A DNA stretch of 64,000 bases from contig JAAEZA010000020.1 in the NCBI GenBank assembly GCA_018223125.1, positions 1 to 64,000 of the forward strand. Reading direction: 5' to 3'. Shown one piece after another: positions 36,325 to 45,865 of this stretch. A model generated the notes under the pieces. That model saw nothing but the letters and a program-made list of their open reading frames with translations. It was not told the DNA's origin and did not search any database. Numbering within the stretch: position 1 is the stretch's first letter; each line of letters starts with the position of its first letter. The DNA is from Paracoccaceae bacterium (GTDB lineage: Bacteria; Pseudomonadota; Alphaproteobacteria; Rhodobacterales; Rhodobacteraceae). Made by a program: the position numbers and the translations under genes.

Positions 36325-37227
36325 ATGAATAATCCGAACCGGAACTTTGACTGGAACCATGCACGTGCTTTTCTCGCTACGGCGCAAAGCGGCTCGCTTT
36401 CGGCAGCGGCGCGCCGGCTTGGCCTGACGCAACCCACGCTCAGCCGGCAGGTTTCTGCCCTGGAAACGGAACTGGGCCTGACATTGTTTGAACGGGTGGG
36501 GCGGAGTTTGGAAATTACGCAGGCCGGGCGTGATATGCTTGCGCATTTCGCGACGATGGGACAGGCGGCGGAAGATGCCATGCTTGCGGCTACGGGGCAG
36601 TCCCAATCCGTTGAGGGGCGTGTCAGCCTTTCCGTTTCCGATATTATCGCTGCCCGCTTCATTCCGCAGGCGCTGGTCCGGCTAAGGGAACTGGCCCCCG
36701 GAATAGAAATCGAACTTCTGGCAGTTAACCGCATATCCGATCTGCAACGGCGCGAGGCGGATATCGCTCTGCGCCACATTCGTCCCGCAGAGCCGGAACT
36801 GATCGCCCGCAATCTTGGCGAAGCTAACGGCAAGCTCTATGGCGCGGCGTCCTATCTGGACAGCCTTGGCCCGCTGCGAAGCCTTCCGGACCTGTCTGCA
36901 GCCCGCTTTGTCTCGACAGGCGACCCCGAAGAATTCGTCGCCTACCTGAATGCGCGGGGATATACACTGCAACGGTCCAATGTGGCTTATTCCACCCGCA
37001 GCGGGATTGCGGGATGGGAGATGGTGAAACACGGGCTCGGGTTGGGTGTAATGATGTCGGATGTCGGAGACAGGACACACGGCGTCAGGGCGATCCTGCC
37101 TGAGCTTACTACAGTCCATTACCCGAACTGGCTGACAACCCATCGCGAATTACACACAAGCAAACGCATCCGCATCGTGTTTGACTTTCTCGCAGAGTAT
37201 TTCAGGGAAGCCTTCACCCTGAAATGA
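36325..37227 (+). CDS. LysR-family transcriptional regulator
   Basis: A 300-residue protein with the N-terminal winged helix-turn-helix (about 9-67: NHARAFLATAQSGSLSAAARRLGLTQPTLSRQVSALE) and the C-terminal effector domain (VSLSVSDIIAARFIPQALVRL onward). The gene is divergent from the methyltransferase gene, the normal arrangement for a LysR regulator and its target. The ligand is unknown. The AT-rich intergenic region contains the likely operator, but I see no clear T-N11-A box I would defend. The pair lies between rpmD and rplO, on the opposite strand from the ribosomal genes in the case of lysR. Confidence 0.92.
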   Translation: MNNPNRNFDWNHARAFLATAQSGSLSAAARRLGLTQPTLSRQVSALETELGLTLFERVGRSLEITQAGRDMLAHFATMGQAAEDAMLAATGQSQSVEGRVSLSVSDIIAARFIPQALVRLRELAPGIEIELLAVNRISDLQRREADIALRHIRPAEPELIARNLGEANGKLYGAASYLDSLGPLRSLPDLSAARFVSTGDPEEFVAYLNARGYTLQRSNVAYSTRSGIAGWEMVKHGLGLGVMMSDVGDRTHGVRAILPELTTVHYPNWLTTHRELHTSKRIRIVFDFLAEYFREAFTLK

Positions 37228-37256
37228 AAAACGCCCCCGCTGGTGCGGAGGCGTTT
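37226..37256. terminator. Bidirectional terminator between lysR and rpmD
   Basis: AAACGCCCCCGC and GCGGAGGCGTTT pair around TGGT, with an A-run on the left and Ts on the right. It ends the lysR transcript and the rpmC-to-rpmD block. Confidence 0.8.
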
Positions 37257-37266
37257 CATCCGGTTC

Positions 37267-37290
37267 GCAGGTCGGGCTTCAGCCCGACAC
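37267..37290 (+). repeat. REP palindrome, copy 3 (head GCAG)
   Basis: The same arms as the other copies, but with the head GCAG instead of GTAG. It stands five bases after the rpmD stop. Confidence 0.85.
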
Positions 37291-37295
37291 AACAC

Positions 37296-37484
37296 TTAAC
37301 CTTTTTCTTCGATGATCTCGACCATGTGAGGGATCTTGGCGATCATACCACGTACAGCCGGCGTATCTTCCAACTCGCGTGTTTTGTGCATTTTGTTCAG
37401 GCCCAGACCGATCAGCGTCTGACGCTGTTTTTCAGGGCGACGGATCGGGGAACCGATCTGTTTTACAACAATGGTTTTAGCCAT
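37296..37484 (-). CDS. rpmD: 50S ribosomal protein L30
   Basis: A 62-residue L30 beginning [20 protein letters not shown] with the family motif [20 protein letters not shown]. It binds 23S rRNA and 5S rRNA contacts. It follows rpsE by four bases and is the last gene of the rpmC-rpmD block. Confidence 0.96.
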   Translation of the reverse strand: MAKTIVVKQIGSPIRRPEKQRQTLIGLGLNKMHKTRELEDTPAVRGMIAKIPHMVEIIEEKG

Positions 37485-37488
37485 GATC

Positions 37489-38073
37489 TTATACCTTCAG
37501 CTCTTCAGCCACGTCGCCGGCAGGGGCTTCGGCAGGGGCGTCTGTTTTTGGCAGAATGTCGGAAACTTTCTTGCCACGACGTTGTGCAACATTGCGCGGG
37601 CTGGTTTCTTTGCTCAGACCGTTCATGGTTGCGCGGATCATGTTGTAAGGGTTGGCCGAACCGATGGATTTGGACACAACGTCCTGAACACCCAACATTT
37701 CGAACACAGCACGCATAGGACCACCGGCGATGATACCGGTACCTTGCGGGGCCGTCCGCATCACAACTTTACCAGCGCCGTGACGGCCTTCCATGTCGTG
37801 GTGCAGGGTACGACCTTCACGCAGGGGAACACGGATCATTTTGCGTTTTGCAGCTTCGGTTGCCTTGCGAATTGCTTCAGGCACTTCTTTGGCTTTACCT
37901 TTGCCAAAACCGACGCGGCCTTTTTGGTCGCCAACAACGACCAGCGCAGCAAAACCAAAGCGCTTACCGCCTTTTACTGTTTTGGATACGCGGTTGATCG
38001 CTACAAGGCGATCTTGAAATTCGGGGTTCTCGTCGCGATCGCGACCCCGACGGTTGTCATCTCTAGCCATCAT
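37489..38073 (-). CDS. rpsE: 30S ribosomal protein S5
   Basis: A 194-residue S5 with the N-terminal double-stranded RNA-binding-like domain ([31 protein letters not shown]) and the C-terminal domain ([25 protein letters not shown]). It is important for decoding accuracy. An alanine-rich tail follows. The first codons MMARDD give two possible starts. Two tandem hairpins precede it in the 105-base gap after rplR. Confidence 0.97.
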   Translation of the reverse strand: MMARDDNRRGRDRDENPEFQDRLVAINRVSKTVKGGKRFGFAALVVVGDQKGRVGFGKGKAKEVPEAIRKATEAAKRKMIRVPLREGRTLHHDMEGRHGAGKVVMRTAPQGTGIIAGGPMRAVFEMLGVQDVVSKSIGSANPYNMIRATMNGLSKETSPRNVAQRRGKKVSDILPKTDAPAEAPAGDVAEELKV

Positions 38074-38121
38074 TGGCCTCCTGGATAGTGTGGGGTCTCC
38101 CCCGAATGTTCCAATCCTGGT

Positions 38122-38171
38122 GGGACGAAACCGTCCCCCGGATCATCGAGGTGGGCCAGAGCGGCCCACCT
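38122..38171 (-). other. Two tandem stem-loops between rplR and rpsE
   Basis: AGGTGGGCC and GGCCCACCT form a perfect 9-bp stem with a five-base loop (38149-38171). GGGACG and CGTCCC form a 6-bp stem around four bases (38122-38137). Neither has a good T-run, so RNA processing, stability or autogenous control is more likely than termination. Confidence 0.5.
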
Positions 38172-38178
38172 GCTGATT

Positions 38179-38538
38179 TTAGAATTTCAGACCGCCTTCA
38201 CGGGCTGCATCTGCGAGCGCTTTTACCTTGCCGTGGAACAGGAAACCGCCACGGTCGAAATAGCAGGTTTCAACACCGGCTCTTTTCGCACGTTCTGCGA
38301 TTGCTGCGCCCACTTTGGCAGAAGCTTCGACGTTGTTTTTGCCAACAACACCCAGATCTTTTTCCATAGAGGAAGCAGATGCCAGTGTTACGCCGTTAAC
38401 ATCGTCGATCAGCTGCACGCTGATGTTCTTGGAAGAGCGGTGAACGCTCAGACGGGGGCGGCCAGCAGCCACCTTCCGCATTTTGCTCCGGTTGCGCATA
38501 CGGCGCTTAAGGAACAGAGTTCTCTTGCTAATAGCCAT
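38179..38538 (-). CDS. rplR: 50S ribosomal protein L18
   Basis: A 119-residue L18, with the basic N-terminal [20 protein letters not shown] and the 5S rRNA-binding core [20 protein letters not shown]. The end [21 protein letters not shown] is the universal tail. It lies 12 bases after rplF. Confidence 0.97.
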   Translation of the reverse strand: MAISKRTLFLKRRMRNRSKMRKVAAGRPRLSVHRSSKNISVQLIDDVNGVTLASASSMEKDLGVVGKNNVEASAKVGAAIAERAKRAGVETCYFDRGGFLFHGKVKALADAAREGGLKF

Positions 38539-38550
38539 CTTATGCGTTCC

Positions 38551-39084
38551 TTACTTCTTCTTACCTTCTTTGCGGAAGATATATTCGTCTTTGTACTTGA
38601 TGCCTTTACCTTTGTAGGGCTCTGGCTTGCGGTACTGACGAATGTTTGCAGCAACCTGACCAACAACTTGCTGGTCGATACCTTCAACAATGATTTCAGT
38701 CGGTTTAGGGGCTGTTACAGTAATGCCTTCGGGCACTTTGTACTCAACATCGTGGGACAGACCGAGCGCCAGCTTCAGGGTGTTGCCCTGCATCTGTGCA
38801 CGATAACCAACACCGTTGATTTCCAGCTCTTTTTTGAAGCCTTCAGTCACGCCTGTTACCAGGTTCGCGATCTGTGTGCGGCTCATACCCCATTGCTGGC
38901 GGGCCCGTTTGGACTTGCCACGAGGCGTAACCAGCACACCGTTTTCTTCAACGGAAAGCGTTACGTCGTCAGTTGCCTTGAAGGTGCGCGCACCTTTCGG
39001 GCCTTTTACTTCCACGGTCTGGCCAGACACAGAGGCAGTTACGCCGCTGGGCAGCTCGACCGGTTTTTTACCAATACGAGACAT
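38551..39084 (-). CDS. rplF: 50S ribosomal protein L6
   Basis: A 177-residue L6 with the two homologous domains; it begins [15 protein letters not shown] and ends [21 protein letters not shown], the conserved GKGI motif. It lies near the factor-binding centre of the large subunit. It follows rpsH by 10 bases. Confidence 0.97.
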   Translation of the reverse strand: MSRIGKKPVELPSGVTASVSGQTVEVKGPKGARTFKATDDVTLSVEENGVLVTPRGKSKRARQQWGMSRTQIANLVTGVTEGFKKELEINGVGYRAQMQGNTLKLALGLSHDVEYKVPEGITVTAPKPTEIIVEGIDQQVVGQVAANIRQYRKPEPYKGKGIKYKDEYIFRKEGKKK

Positions 39085-39094
39085 CTGTCACCCC

Positions 39095-39487
39095 TTAGAA
39101 GATTGTGCACAACACTTCGCCGCCAACATTGGCTGCGCGTGCTTGTGCGTCTGACATGACACCCTTGGATGTCGATACGATGGAAACGCCGAGACCTTGA
39201 CGAACGGCCGGGATGTCCTTGACGTTCGCATAAACGCGACGGCCAGGGGTGGATACCCGCTTGAGTTCTTTGATCACAGGCACGCCGTCGAAGTATTTCA
39301 GAGAAATCTCCAGCTCGGGGTGACCGTTGACGCCTGTTCCGGCTTCGTAACCGCGTATGTAACCTTCGCTCTGGAGCACGTCCAGAACCCAGCCACGCAG
39401 TTTGGAAGCAGGTGTTTTCACTGTGGATTTGCCGCGCAGTTGTGCGTTGCGAATACGTGTGAGCATATCACCGATAGGATCGTTCAT
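39095..39487 (-). CDS. rpsH: 30S ribosomal protein S8
   Basis: A 130-residue S8 starting [20 protein letters not shown] and ending with the family signature [19 protein letters not shown]8 binds helix 21 of 16S rRNA, and in enterobacteria represses the spc operon by binding a similar RNA site near rplE. I do not see a clear copy of that site here. Confidence 0.97.
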   Translation of the reverse strand: MNDPIGDMLTRIRNAQLRGKSTVKTPASKLRGWVLDVLQSEGYIRGYEAGTGVNGHPELEISLKYFDGVPVIKELKRVSTPGRRVYANVKDIPAVRQGLGVSIVSTSKGVMSDAQARAANVGGEVLCTIF

Positions 39488-39499
39488 ATGTACTTCTCC

Positions 39500-39805
39500 T
39501 TACCAGCTCGATTTGACCATGCCGGGGATCTGGCCGTCAGACGCCAACTGGCGCAACGCGATCCGGGACATTTTCAGTTTACGATAATACGCCTTAGGAC
39601 GACCGGAAACCTGGCACCGGTTGTGAAGACGAGTGGCAGAGGAATTGCGGGGAAGTTCCGCAAGTTTCAGGCGCGCCTTGAAACGCTCCTCCATAGGAAG
39701 ATCCATGTTTGTCGCGATTTCTTTCAGCGCGGCACGTTTGGCAGCGTATTTCTCTACCAGACGTTGACGCTTCAGTTCGCGTTGGATCATTGCAGCTTTA
39801 GCCAT
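39500..39805 (-). CDS. rpsN: 30S ribosomal protein S14
   Basis: A 101-residue S14 of the long, zinc-free class: [21 protein letters not shown] at the start and [25 protein letters not shown] at the end, with no zinc CxxC pairs. It helps assemble the head of the small subunit. It lies between rplE (21 bases) and rpsH (12 bases). Confidence 0.97.
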   Translation of the reverse strand: MAKAAMIQRELKRQRLVEKYAAKRAALKEIATNMDLPMEERFKARLKLAELPRNSSATRLHNRCQVSGRPKAYYRKLKMSRIALRQLASDGQIPGMVKSSW

Positions 39806-39826
39806 GATGTTTTCTCCTGTCCGCGA

Positions 39827-40378
39827 TCAGTTTGTGAAAGGCACGTTGAAGTGCTTCAACAGACTTTTCGCTTCCGCATCTGTGTTCGCGTTCGTGTTGA
39901 AAGCGATGTCCATGCCCCACATTACGTCAACTTTATCATAGTCGATTTCAGGGAACACGATGTGCTCTTTCAGACCCATGGCATAGTTGCCACGGCCGTC
40001 GAAGCTTTTGCCGGATACGCCGCGGAAGTCGCGGATACGAGGCATTGCAACAGTGATCAGACGATCAAGGAATTCATACATCTGATCGCCACGCAGCGTG
40101 ACTTTCACACCCAAAGGCATGTCTTCACGTACGCGGAAACCCGCGATGGATTTCTTCGCTTTGGTAATCACAGGCTGCTGACCGGCAATTGCGGCCATAT
40201 CAGCTACAGCAGAGCGGATTTTCTTAGAGTCGTTTACGGCTTCGCCAACACCCATGTTCAGCACGATTTTCTCGAGCTTGGGGATTTGCATGTCGTTCTT
40301 GTAACCGAACTCTTCTTTCATGGCAGCGCGGATCTTGTCCTTATACGCAGCCTTCAGGCGTGGAGTATAATCAGCCAT
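39827..40378 (-). CDS. rplE: 50S ribosomal protein L5
   Basis: A 183-residue L5 with [38 protein letters not shown] and [17 protein letters not shown]. It binds 5S rRNA and contacts S13 at the subunit bridge. Its start overlaps the end of rplX by eight bases, so the two are translationally coupled. Confidence 0.97.
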   Translation of the reverse strand: MADYTPRLKAAYKDKIRAAMKEEFGYKNDMQIPKLEKIVLNMGVGEAVNDSKKIRSAVADMAAIAGQQPVITKAKKSIAGFRVREDMPLGVKVTLRGDQMYEFLDRLITVAMPRIRDFRGVSGKSFDGRGNYAMGLKEHIVFPEIDYDKVDVMWGMDIAFNTNANTDAEAKSLLKHFNVPFTN

Positions 40379-40685
40379 TGATCACTTCTCCCGATTTCTT
40401 GGCAAAACGGACTTTCTTGTCGCCGTCCATTTTGAAACCAACCCGTGTCGGGCCGCCGTCTTTAGGATCGACCAGAGCAAGGTTGCTCAGTTGGATCGGC
40501 ATCTCGGTTGGTACGCGACCACCCTGAGAGTTCTGTGTCTGGGCACGGTGGCGGATCGCCACGTTCACGCCGGACACGATTGCCTTGCCAGTGGACGGGT
40601 TTACAGACGAAATCTCGCCCTCTTTCCCTTTGTCCTTGCCAGCCAGCACGATGACCTTGTCACCTTTACGCAGTTTAGCAGCCAT
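40371..40685 (-). CDS. rplX: 50S ribosomal protein L24
   Basis: A 104-residue L24 with the KOW motif in [22 protein letters not shown] and the middle [24 protein letters not shown]. It is an early-assembly protein near the tunnel exit. It shares one base with the rplN stop and overlaps rplE. Confidence 0.97.
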   Translation of the reverse strand: MAAKLRKGDKVIVLAGKDKGKEGEISSVNPSTGKAIVSGVNVAIRHRAQTQNSQGGRVPTEMPIQLSNLALVDPKDGGPTRVGFKMDGDKKVRFAKKSGEVING

Positions 40686-41053
40686 TACAGCACCTCCGGC
40701 GCAAGAGAAATGATCTTCATGAAGTTCTTGGAACGCAGCTCACGAACCACTGGCCCGAAAATACGTGTGCCAACAGGCTCACCGGCGTTGTTCAGAAGAA
40801 CTGCAGCATTACCGTCGAAACGGATTGCTGTGCCGTCTTCGCGACGGACTTCTTTGGCGGTGCGCACAACAACTGCCTTGCGAACTTCACCTTTTTTCAC
40901 GCGACCGCGTGGAATGGCTTCTTTCACAGAGACAACAATAATGTCGCCTACGGAAGCGTACTTCCGCTTGGAACCGCCCAGAACCTTAATGCACTGAACA
41001 CGGCGGGCGCCGCTGTTGTCAGCTACGTCAAGATTGGTCTGCATCTGGATCAT
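40685..41053 (-). CDS. rplN: 50S ribosomal protein L14
   Basis: A 122-residue L14 starting [19 protein letters not shown] and with the family ending [19 protein letters not shown]. It sits at the subunit interface. It follows rpsQ after 79 bases containing an imperfect stem (GGGGCCTA...TAGGTCCCC, about 41074-41101). Confidence 0.97.
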   Translation of the reverse strand: MIQMQTNLDVADNSGARRVQCIKVLGGSKRKYASVGDIIVVSVKEAIPRGRVKKGEVRKAVVVRTAKEVRREDGTAIRFDGNAAVLLNNAGEPVGTRIFGPVVRELRSKNFMKIISLAPEVL

Positions 41054-41132
41054 GGTAGATACTCCGACCTTTGGGGACCTAAATGCAGTCTAGGCCCCAG
41101 GGTTTCGATTAACTGTTGGTTACAGCAGGGCC

Positions 41133-41369
41133 TCAGGAGGCGTCTGTCAGAACTTCCCAGCGTTTGGTCTTCGAAATTGGCGCACATTCCTGAATGCGGA
41201 CTTGATCACCAACCTTGAATTGCTCGTTCGCATCGTGAGCCCGGTATTTCTTGGACTTACGGATGGTCTTTTTCAGAACCGGATGTGTGAAACGACGTTC
41301 AACAGAAACCGTTACAGTCTGTGCATTCTGGTCGCTGGTCACAGTGCCGGTGAGGATACGCTTAGGCAT
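41133..41369 (-). CDS. rpsQ: 30S ribosomal protein S17
   Basis: A 78-residue S17 beginning [21 protein letters not shown] and with the family [18 protein letters not shown] and [18 protein letters not shown] segments. It binds 16S rRNA early in assembly. It lies 13 bases after rpmC. Confidence 0.97.
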   Translation of the reverse strand: MPKRILTGTVTSDQNAQTVTVSVERRFTHPVLKKTIRKSKKYRAHDANEQFKVGDQVRIQECAPISKTKRWEVLTDAS

Positions 41370-41382
41370 TGTTCACACTTCC

Positions 41383-41586
41383 TTATTCAGCCGCTGCTTC
41401 AGCAGCTTTTTGGTTCAAGATTGTGTTCACACGCGCAACATCGCGGCGAACCTGGCGTACACGTGCAGTGTTTTCCAGCTGGCTTGTGGCCGCTTGAAAA
41501 CGCAGGTTGAACGCTTCTTTCTTCAGATTGACAAGCTCCGTACGAAGCTCGTCCGGGGTTTTGCCCCGAAGTTCCTTGGCATCCAT
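41383..41586 (-). CDS. rpmC: 50S ribosomal protein L29
   Basis: A 67-residue L29, a helical hairpin protein at the tunnel exit that contributes to SRP and trigger factor docking. [21 protein letters not shown] is the family start, which decides the ATG at 41586 (AAGGAAACGGCT precedes it); the longer open frame is not protein-like. In the normal order it directly follows rplP; here three unrelated genes intervene. Confidence 0.96.
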   Translation of the reverse strand: MDAKELRGKTPDELRTELVNLKKEAFNLRFQAATSQLENTARVRQVRRDVARVNTILNQKAAEAAAE

Positions 41587-41720
41587 AGCCGTTTCCTTTT
41601 TCAACATCATTGGCAGGCCGCATAGACGCAGGCTTTCGCATGCGCATACGTCACCCTGATTCCAATGGAGTGGATGATGAACGCGCTCTATAGGTTGGAT
41701 AGGACGGGCTGGCAAGGGGT

Positions 41721-41750
41721 TTTATGGTGTTTGGCCACCACTCCAGTCAA
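41721..41750 (-). promoter_or_regulatory. Candidate sigma70 promoter for the rpmC-rpmD block
   Basis: On the minus strand TTGACT (41745-41750) and CATAAA (41721-41726) are separated by 18 bases. It lies about 135 bases before rpmC and after the inserted lipoprotein gene, so it would restart ribosomal gene transcription. Confidence 0.5.
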
Positions 41751-41849
41751 GAGCGCGACCATTTGCGCCGAACGGCAACCGGCAATCGGGGTAAACTCCC
41801 CGCTTTCTTTCCGGCACCGGCCTTCCGGTTCAGGACAGAACACCCTGCC

Positions 41850-42386
41850 CTAACCTGCGGCCCGTTCTGCTGCACGGCGGGCCAGTACATCTTCCTGTCG
41901 CAGCCATTTGTATTTTTTGTCGCCAGCGACACTCCCCCAGTAGAGTGGTCCGCCAAAGCGCCATGGGTCCAGGATGATTGATTCTTCCATCGTACTGCCA
42001 ATGCGCCCGATCAGAACCGTTGAATGGTCGATCCGGAACGCCACATCGGAATTGGCAATGGCACGGTGCAGTTCCAGCGTCTGAAAATTCTCTGCTGCCA
42101 GACGGTTTTCCATATCCTCGGCCCAGTGCCAGCACAAGCCGCGCGGACGGGTGCCTGCATTAACCTTGGTATTATGAATCAGGGGCGGATCGGTAATGCC
42201 ATATTCCACCGCCAGCTTGCGGGGATAATGAAACGCGATATAGGCAGCGCGGGCGGCTTCCTCGGGGTCCACATCCGGCCCAAGCGCAAGAATGCTCGCC
42301 TCCAGCGCGGCGACCTCGGATTGCTGTACAGGGGGCAGACGATCCGGCGGCGGTGTCCCGCAAGCGGCAAGAAACAGGGTGAACAC
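41850..42386 (-). CDS. Putative lipoprotein of unknown function with a possible Cys-His-Asp triad
   Basis: The 178-residue frame from GTG at 42386 starts MFTLFLAACG, a lipobox (LAAC) with Cys9 as the lipidated residue. The n-region is then missing. The frame stays open upstream, encoding SRFFTAFALV, and an ATT at 42419 is the only near-start there, so a rare ATT start would give a full signal peptide. The mature domain has GLCWHWAEDM (Cys85), FRIDHSTVLIG (His121) and IILDPWRFGG (Asp140). A Cys on a helix followed by His and Asp on strands is the order of papain-like and transglutaminase-like folds. No enzymatic activity is established. It lies in the ribosomal cluster between rpmC and the TIGR02466 gene. 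Confidence 0.7.
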   Translation of the reverse strand: MFTLFLAACGTPPPDRLPPVQQSEVAALEASILALGPDVDPEEAARAAYIAFHYPRKLAVEYGITDPPLIHNTKVNAGTRPRGLCWHWAEDMENRLAAENFQTLELHRAIANSDVAFRIDHSTVLIGRIGSTMEESIILDPWRFGGPLYWGSVAGDKKYKWLRQEDVLARRAAERAAG

Positions 42387-42533
42387 CAGCGCGAAAGCTG
42401 TAAAGAAACGGCTAAAAATGGAACTGCCCCCAAGTCTTGGTCTTTTCGTCTCGATCGGTTTTGGCGCAGGCTAGCAATCCACCACCCACCTGTCGAGAGT
42501 GGCTGCCTTCACAAAAACGCCAATTCGGCAGGC

Positions 42534-43163
42534 TTACTCCGCCTCTACCAGCGCATAGTTGAAGCTGACGGAAATACGCTCTTCGTCGGACATATTCATT
42601 GGCACCTCATGGCGCAGCCAGCTTTCCCATAACAACACATCCCCGACCTGTGGCGCGACATAGTGGAACGGCTTCATTCCCGTTGCAGCATCCTTCTTGC
42701 GGGTCGGTGCCGCCATCATCATCGCCAGCCGCGGATCTTCGAACTTGATCGCGCTGGCATCAGACGGCATCGCCACATAGGTCGTACCGCTGATCGCGGA
42801 ATGGGGGTGGATATGCGAAGTGTGAATCCCGCCTGTTGGCAGGATGTTGATCCACAAACTATCGAGCCGCAGGGCACGTCCTTCCAGATCGAAAGCCAGA
42901 TCTTGGGCAAAGGCCGCCACATGGGCATCCAGTGCCGTGACCAGATCCTTAAAGATCGGAAAACGCCACGGCAGATCGTCAAGGCTTGCATAGCTGGTAT
43001 AGCCGGGGAAATCGTTTTCCTCGCACCAGTCCTGCCCGGCCTCATCATCGTCTGCGATGGACAGGCAGGTGGCCTCCAGTTCATCGGGGTCAATGGCAGC
43101 GCCAAGCTCTGTCAGTTGGGCGCGGTACAGGCGGGTCACGAAGAGGGAATCAATCTGGCTCAT
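42534..43163 (-). CDS. TIGR02466-family protein, putative 2-oxoglutarate/Fe(II) oxygenase
   Basis: A 209-residue protein with the TIGR02466 pattern: LWINILPTGGIHTSHIHPHSAISGTTYV supplies the first iron-type His pair, then FHYVAPQVGDVLLWESWLRHEVPMN the distal His and an R-type element before SVSFNYAL. The family is predicted to have a double-stranded beta-helix like prolyl hydroxylases, but its substrates are not known. The gene follows the symporter gene by 41 bases and is probably cotranscribed with it. Confidence 0.82.
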   Translation of the reverse strand: MSQIDSLFVTRLYRAQLTELGAAIDPDELEATCLSIADDDEAGQDWCEENDFPGYTSYASLDDLPWRFPIFKDLVTALDAHVAAFAQDLAFDLEGRALRLDSLWINILPTGGIHTSHIHPHSAISGTTYVAMPSDASAIKFEDPRLAMMMAAPTRKKDAATGMKPFHYVAPQVGDVLLWESWLRHEVPMNMSDEERISVSFNYALVEAE

Positions 43164-43204
43164 GTCTTGTGCATAACGTGTTGATCCCCGCGGGCCAACG
43201 CGCT

Positions 43205-44590
43205 TTATTGGGTGGGTCGGGCAGTTCTACGGGATGAACCCGCCAGAACCGCCGCAAAGCCCACCAGCAGAACCATCAGGCAAATCTGCAAGAGCTGTTC
43301 GTATTTGTGCCCCTCTATCAAAACCACCGAAACAAGTTCATTATCCCGCAGGAAATAAGCCACAGCGCCGAACATCGCAGCACCAAAAGCGGCCAGATAG
43401 GCCCAACCGGCAATCTGCCGCCCGCCAACGAGTCCGACTAACAGCACAGGCGTCAGGAACATGGAAGCCGTCCCAGAGACCGCCACAGCGTCAAACAGGC
43501 TCTGATTGCCCCAAAGCGTCAGCGCCGCCCCCAGTACTGCGAATACCAGCATCGCAATCCGACCGCTGGTTATAGTTCGAGGGGCAAGCGCGAGCTCCTC
43601 TACCACCAGACGGGACGCTGATGACAGGGCAGAATCCAACGTAGACAGGGCTGAAACCAGCAACGATACCATCAAAGCACTGAACACCCATGACGGCAGC
43701 ATCTGCGCCCATGTCCCCAGCAACTGGTTTTCGTAAGCAGCACCATCCAGCGCCGCCTGAATGCCAAAGACTCCGAAGGCGATGATGCACAGGGCAGAAA
43801 TCCAGAAGGCATGCAAGAAGCTGCGCCGCGTGGTTTGGGGATCGCTGACAAAACCGCGGTCCATCATCACCGGATCGTGGACGGGGTAGGAAAACACCTG
43901 AAGACCGGCAACTGCAAGAAGCACCCAACCGTTGTAACTGCCGGAAACACCCGTCGCTGTCAGTGTCGCCAGCGGATTAAAAAACGCACTGGTGACAAGG
44001 CAGATGAACGCCGCCCCGAACACCACCAGAAACACCAGCATCTGTACCACATCACTGCGCAGCGCAGCACTCAGCCCGCCCCAGGCAGAATAGGCCAGCG
44101 CCAACATCCCGACACCGATCACCGCATAATCCTGATAGCCCGCCAGTTCTGGCAGAACTGCCGAAAAGATCAAACCGACCACAAGAAGATTGGCAAAAAC
44201 CTCGGACAGGAGCCGCAAGGCAATTACCAGATTGTAACAGGCAGTGCCCCGCGCACCAAAACGGTCTGTTAGCCAGTGCTGCACCGACCGCGCCCCACCT
44301 GCGCGCAGGCGCCCCACGATAAACCCACCGGTCAGAAACGAAGCATAGTAAGTTGCATAGGCCAGCACTCCGGCCATGCCATAATAGTATCCGAGAATGG
44401 CAGCGTTCATCAGGGAGCGGGCGAAAATCCACGTTGTCACCTGACTGAGCACCAGTGTCCAAAGCGCCGGTTGCGCCCCCGCCCCGGTTTGTCCGCCATA
44501 GAAACTGGCAACCGTGACACGCCGGGGGGCAGCCAGCAGGCTCGCGATAACGACAAGGGCAAATGCACCCAGAATTAGATAGGCTTGCAT
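43205..44590 (-). CDS. Sodium:solute symporter family protein
   Basis: A 461-residue membrane protein with about 13 spans and the SSS family features: ASFYGGQTGAG, a gating-region TWIFARSLMNAAILGYYYGMAG, and SALSTLDSALSSASRLVVEEL, the segment that carries the sodium-site serines in this superfamily. The substrate cannot be predicted. The ATG at 44590 is preferred to 44614 as GGAG stands seven bases before it. It lies just beyond the terminator that follows rplP, in the second interruption of the ribosomal cluster. Confidence 0.87.
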   Translation of the reverse strand: MQAYLILGAFALVVIASLLAAPRRVTVASFYGGQTGAGAQPALWTLVLSQVTTWIFARSLMNAAILGYYYGMAGVLAYATYYASFLTGGFIVGRLRAGGARSVQHWLTDRFGARGTACYNLVIALRLLSEVFANLLVVGLIFSAVLPELAGYQDYAVIGVGMLALAYSAWGGLSAALRSDVVQMLVFLVVFGAAFICLVTSAFFNPLATLTATGVSGSYNGWVLLAVAGLQVFSYPVHDPVMMDRGFVSDPQTTRRSFLHAFWISALCIIAFGVFGIQAALDGAAYENQLLGTWAQMLPSWVFSALMVSLLVSALSTLDSALSSASRLVVEELALAPRTITSGRIAMLVFAVLGAALTLWGNQSLFDAVAVSGTASMFLTPVLLVGLVGGRQIAGWAYLAAFGAAMFGAVAYFLRDNELVSVVLIEGHKYEQLLQICLMVLLVGFAAVLAGSSRRTARPTQ

Positions 44591-44667
44591 GGTGGTCTCC
44601 AGAAGTTGCCCCATGCGCGTAACAGGGAAGTGGATAACGCTCCAGTAACGTCACGGTGAAGAAAACG

Positions 44668-44700
44668 AAAAACCCCCCGACCGGTTGGTCGGAGGGTTTA
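44668..44700 (-). terminator. Terminator after rplP
   Basis: On the minus strand AAACCCTCCGACC, a short loop and GGTCGGGGGGTTTTTCG form a strong stem with a T-run. It ends the rplB-to-rplP block before the symporter gene. Confidence 0.85.
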
Positions 44701-44710
44701 AATTCCAATC

Positions 44711-44734
44711 GTAGGTCGGGCTTCAGCCCGACAC
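44711..44734 (+). repeat. GTAG-type REP palindrome, copy 4
   Basis: GTAG plus arms GTCGGGCT/AGCCCGAC around TC. It lies three bases after the rplP stop and before the terminator. Confidence 0.9.
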
Positions 44735-44737
44735 CAC

Positions 44738-45151
44738 TTACCAGTCTTCGCGTTGAACGACGCGTGTTTTAACCGGCAGCTTCATTGCAGCAAGGCGCAG
44801 GGCCTCGCGTGCAACAGCGTCGGACACACCGTCAATTTCAAACATGATCCGGCCCGGCTTGACTTTGGCTGCCCAAAATTCAACGGAACCTTTACCTTTA
44901 CCCATCCGGACTTCGGTAGGTTTTTTGGTCACTGGCAGATCAGGGAAAATCCGGATCCAAACACGGCCCTGACGTTTCATGTGACGTGTCATCGCGCGGC
45001 GGGCCGCTTCGATTTGACGTGCAGTGATCCGCTCGGGCTCGATTGTTTTCAGGCCATAAGACCCGAAGTTCAGATCGGAACCGCCTTTGGCCTGACCGTG
45101 GATACGGCCCTTAAACGCCTTGCGGAATTTGGTACGCTTTGGTGAAAGCAT
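44738..45151 (-). CDS. rplP: 50S ribosomal protein L16
   Basis: A 137-residue L16 beginning [19 protein letters not shown] and with [25 protein letters not shown], the conserved loop near the A-site tRNA. It follows rpsC by 12 bases and ends the rplB block. Confidence 0.97.
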   Translation of the reverse strand: MLSPKRTKFRKAFKGRIHGQAKGGSDLNFGSYGLKTIEPERITARQIEAARRAMTRHMKRQGRVWIRIFPDLPVTKKPTEVRMGKGKGSVEFWAAKVKPGRIMFEIDGVSDAVAREALRLAAMKLPVKTRVVQREDW

Positions 45152-45163
45152 CTCTCTGTCTCC

Positions 45164-45865
45164 TTAGCGACGAGGTGGACGCGATGGCCCGCCTTCTTGC
45201 ATTTCAGCCTGACGACGTTCGCGTGCGGATGGATCGTGCTCCATGATCTCGCCCTTGAAAATCATCACTTTGATGCCAATGATACCATAAGCTGTCAGAC
45301 CTTCGGCCCGTGCATAATCGATGTCCGCACGCAGTGTGTGCAGTGGAACACGACCTTCACGATACCATTCGGTCCGCGCGATTTCAGCACCACCCAGACG
45401 GCCGGCACAGTTGATACGGATACCAAGGGCACCCATACGCATCGCGTTCTGAACAGCGCGTTTCATGGCACGACGGAAAGACACACGACGTTCCAGTTGC
45501 TGTGCAACACTTTCGGCAACCAGCTGCGCGTCCAGCTCCGGCTTGCGAACTTCAACAATGTTGAGGTGCAATTCGGAATCTGTCAGCTTGGACAGCTTCT
45601 TGCGCAGTGTTTCGATGTCAGCGCCTTTTTTGCCGATGATCACACCCGGACGTGCCGAATGGATTGTCACGCGGCATTTTTTGTGCGGACGTTCGATGAT
45701 CACACGTGCGATACCTGCTTGCGCGCATTCTTTCTTGATGAATTCGCGGATTTTCAGGTCTTCGTGCAACAGATCGCCGTATTCTGCCTTATTGGCATAC
45801 CAGCGGCTGTCCCATGTGCGGTTGACTTGCAGACGGAAGCCAATTGGATTGATCTTCTGACCCAT
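45164..45865 (-). CDS. rpsC: 30S ribosomal protein S3
   Basis: A 233-residue S3 with [20 protein letters not shown], the KH-domain GxxG loop in [15 protein letters not shown] and the C-terminal [25 protein letters not shown]. It lies at the mRNA entry and has helicase activity with S4. The end [23 protein letters not shown] is a basic tail. Its start shares one base with the rplV stop. Confidence 0.97.
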   Translation of the reverse strand: MGQKINPIGFRLQVNRTWDSRWYANKAEYGDLLHEDLKIREFIKKECAQAGIARVIIERPHKKCRVTIHSARPGVIIGKKGADIETLRKKLSKLTDSELHLNIVEVRKPELDAQLVAESVAQQLERRVSFRRAMKRAVQNAMRMGALGIRINCAGRLGGAEIARTEWYREGRVPLHTLRADIDYARAEGLTAYGIIGIKVMIFKGEIMEHDPSARERRQAEMQEGGPSRPPRR

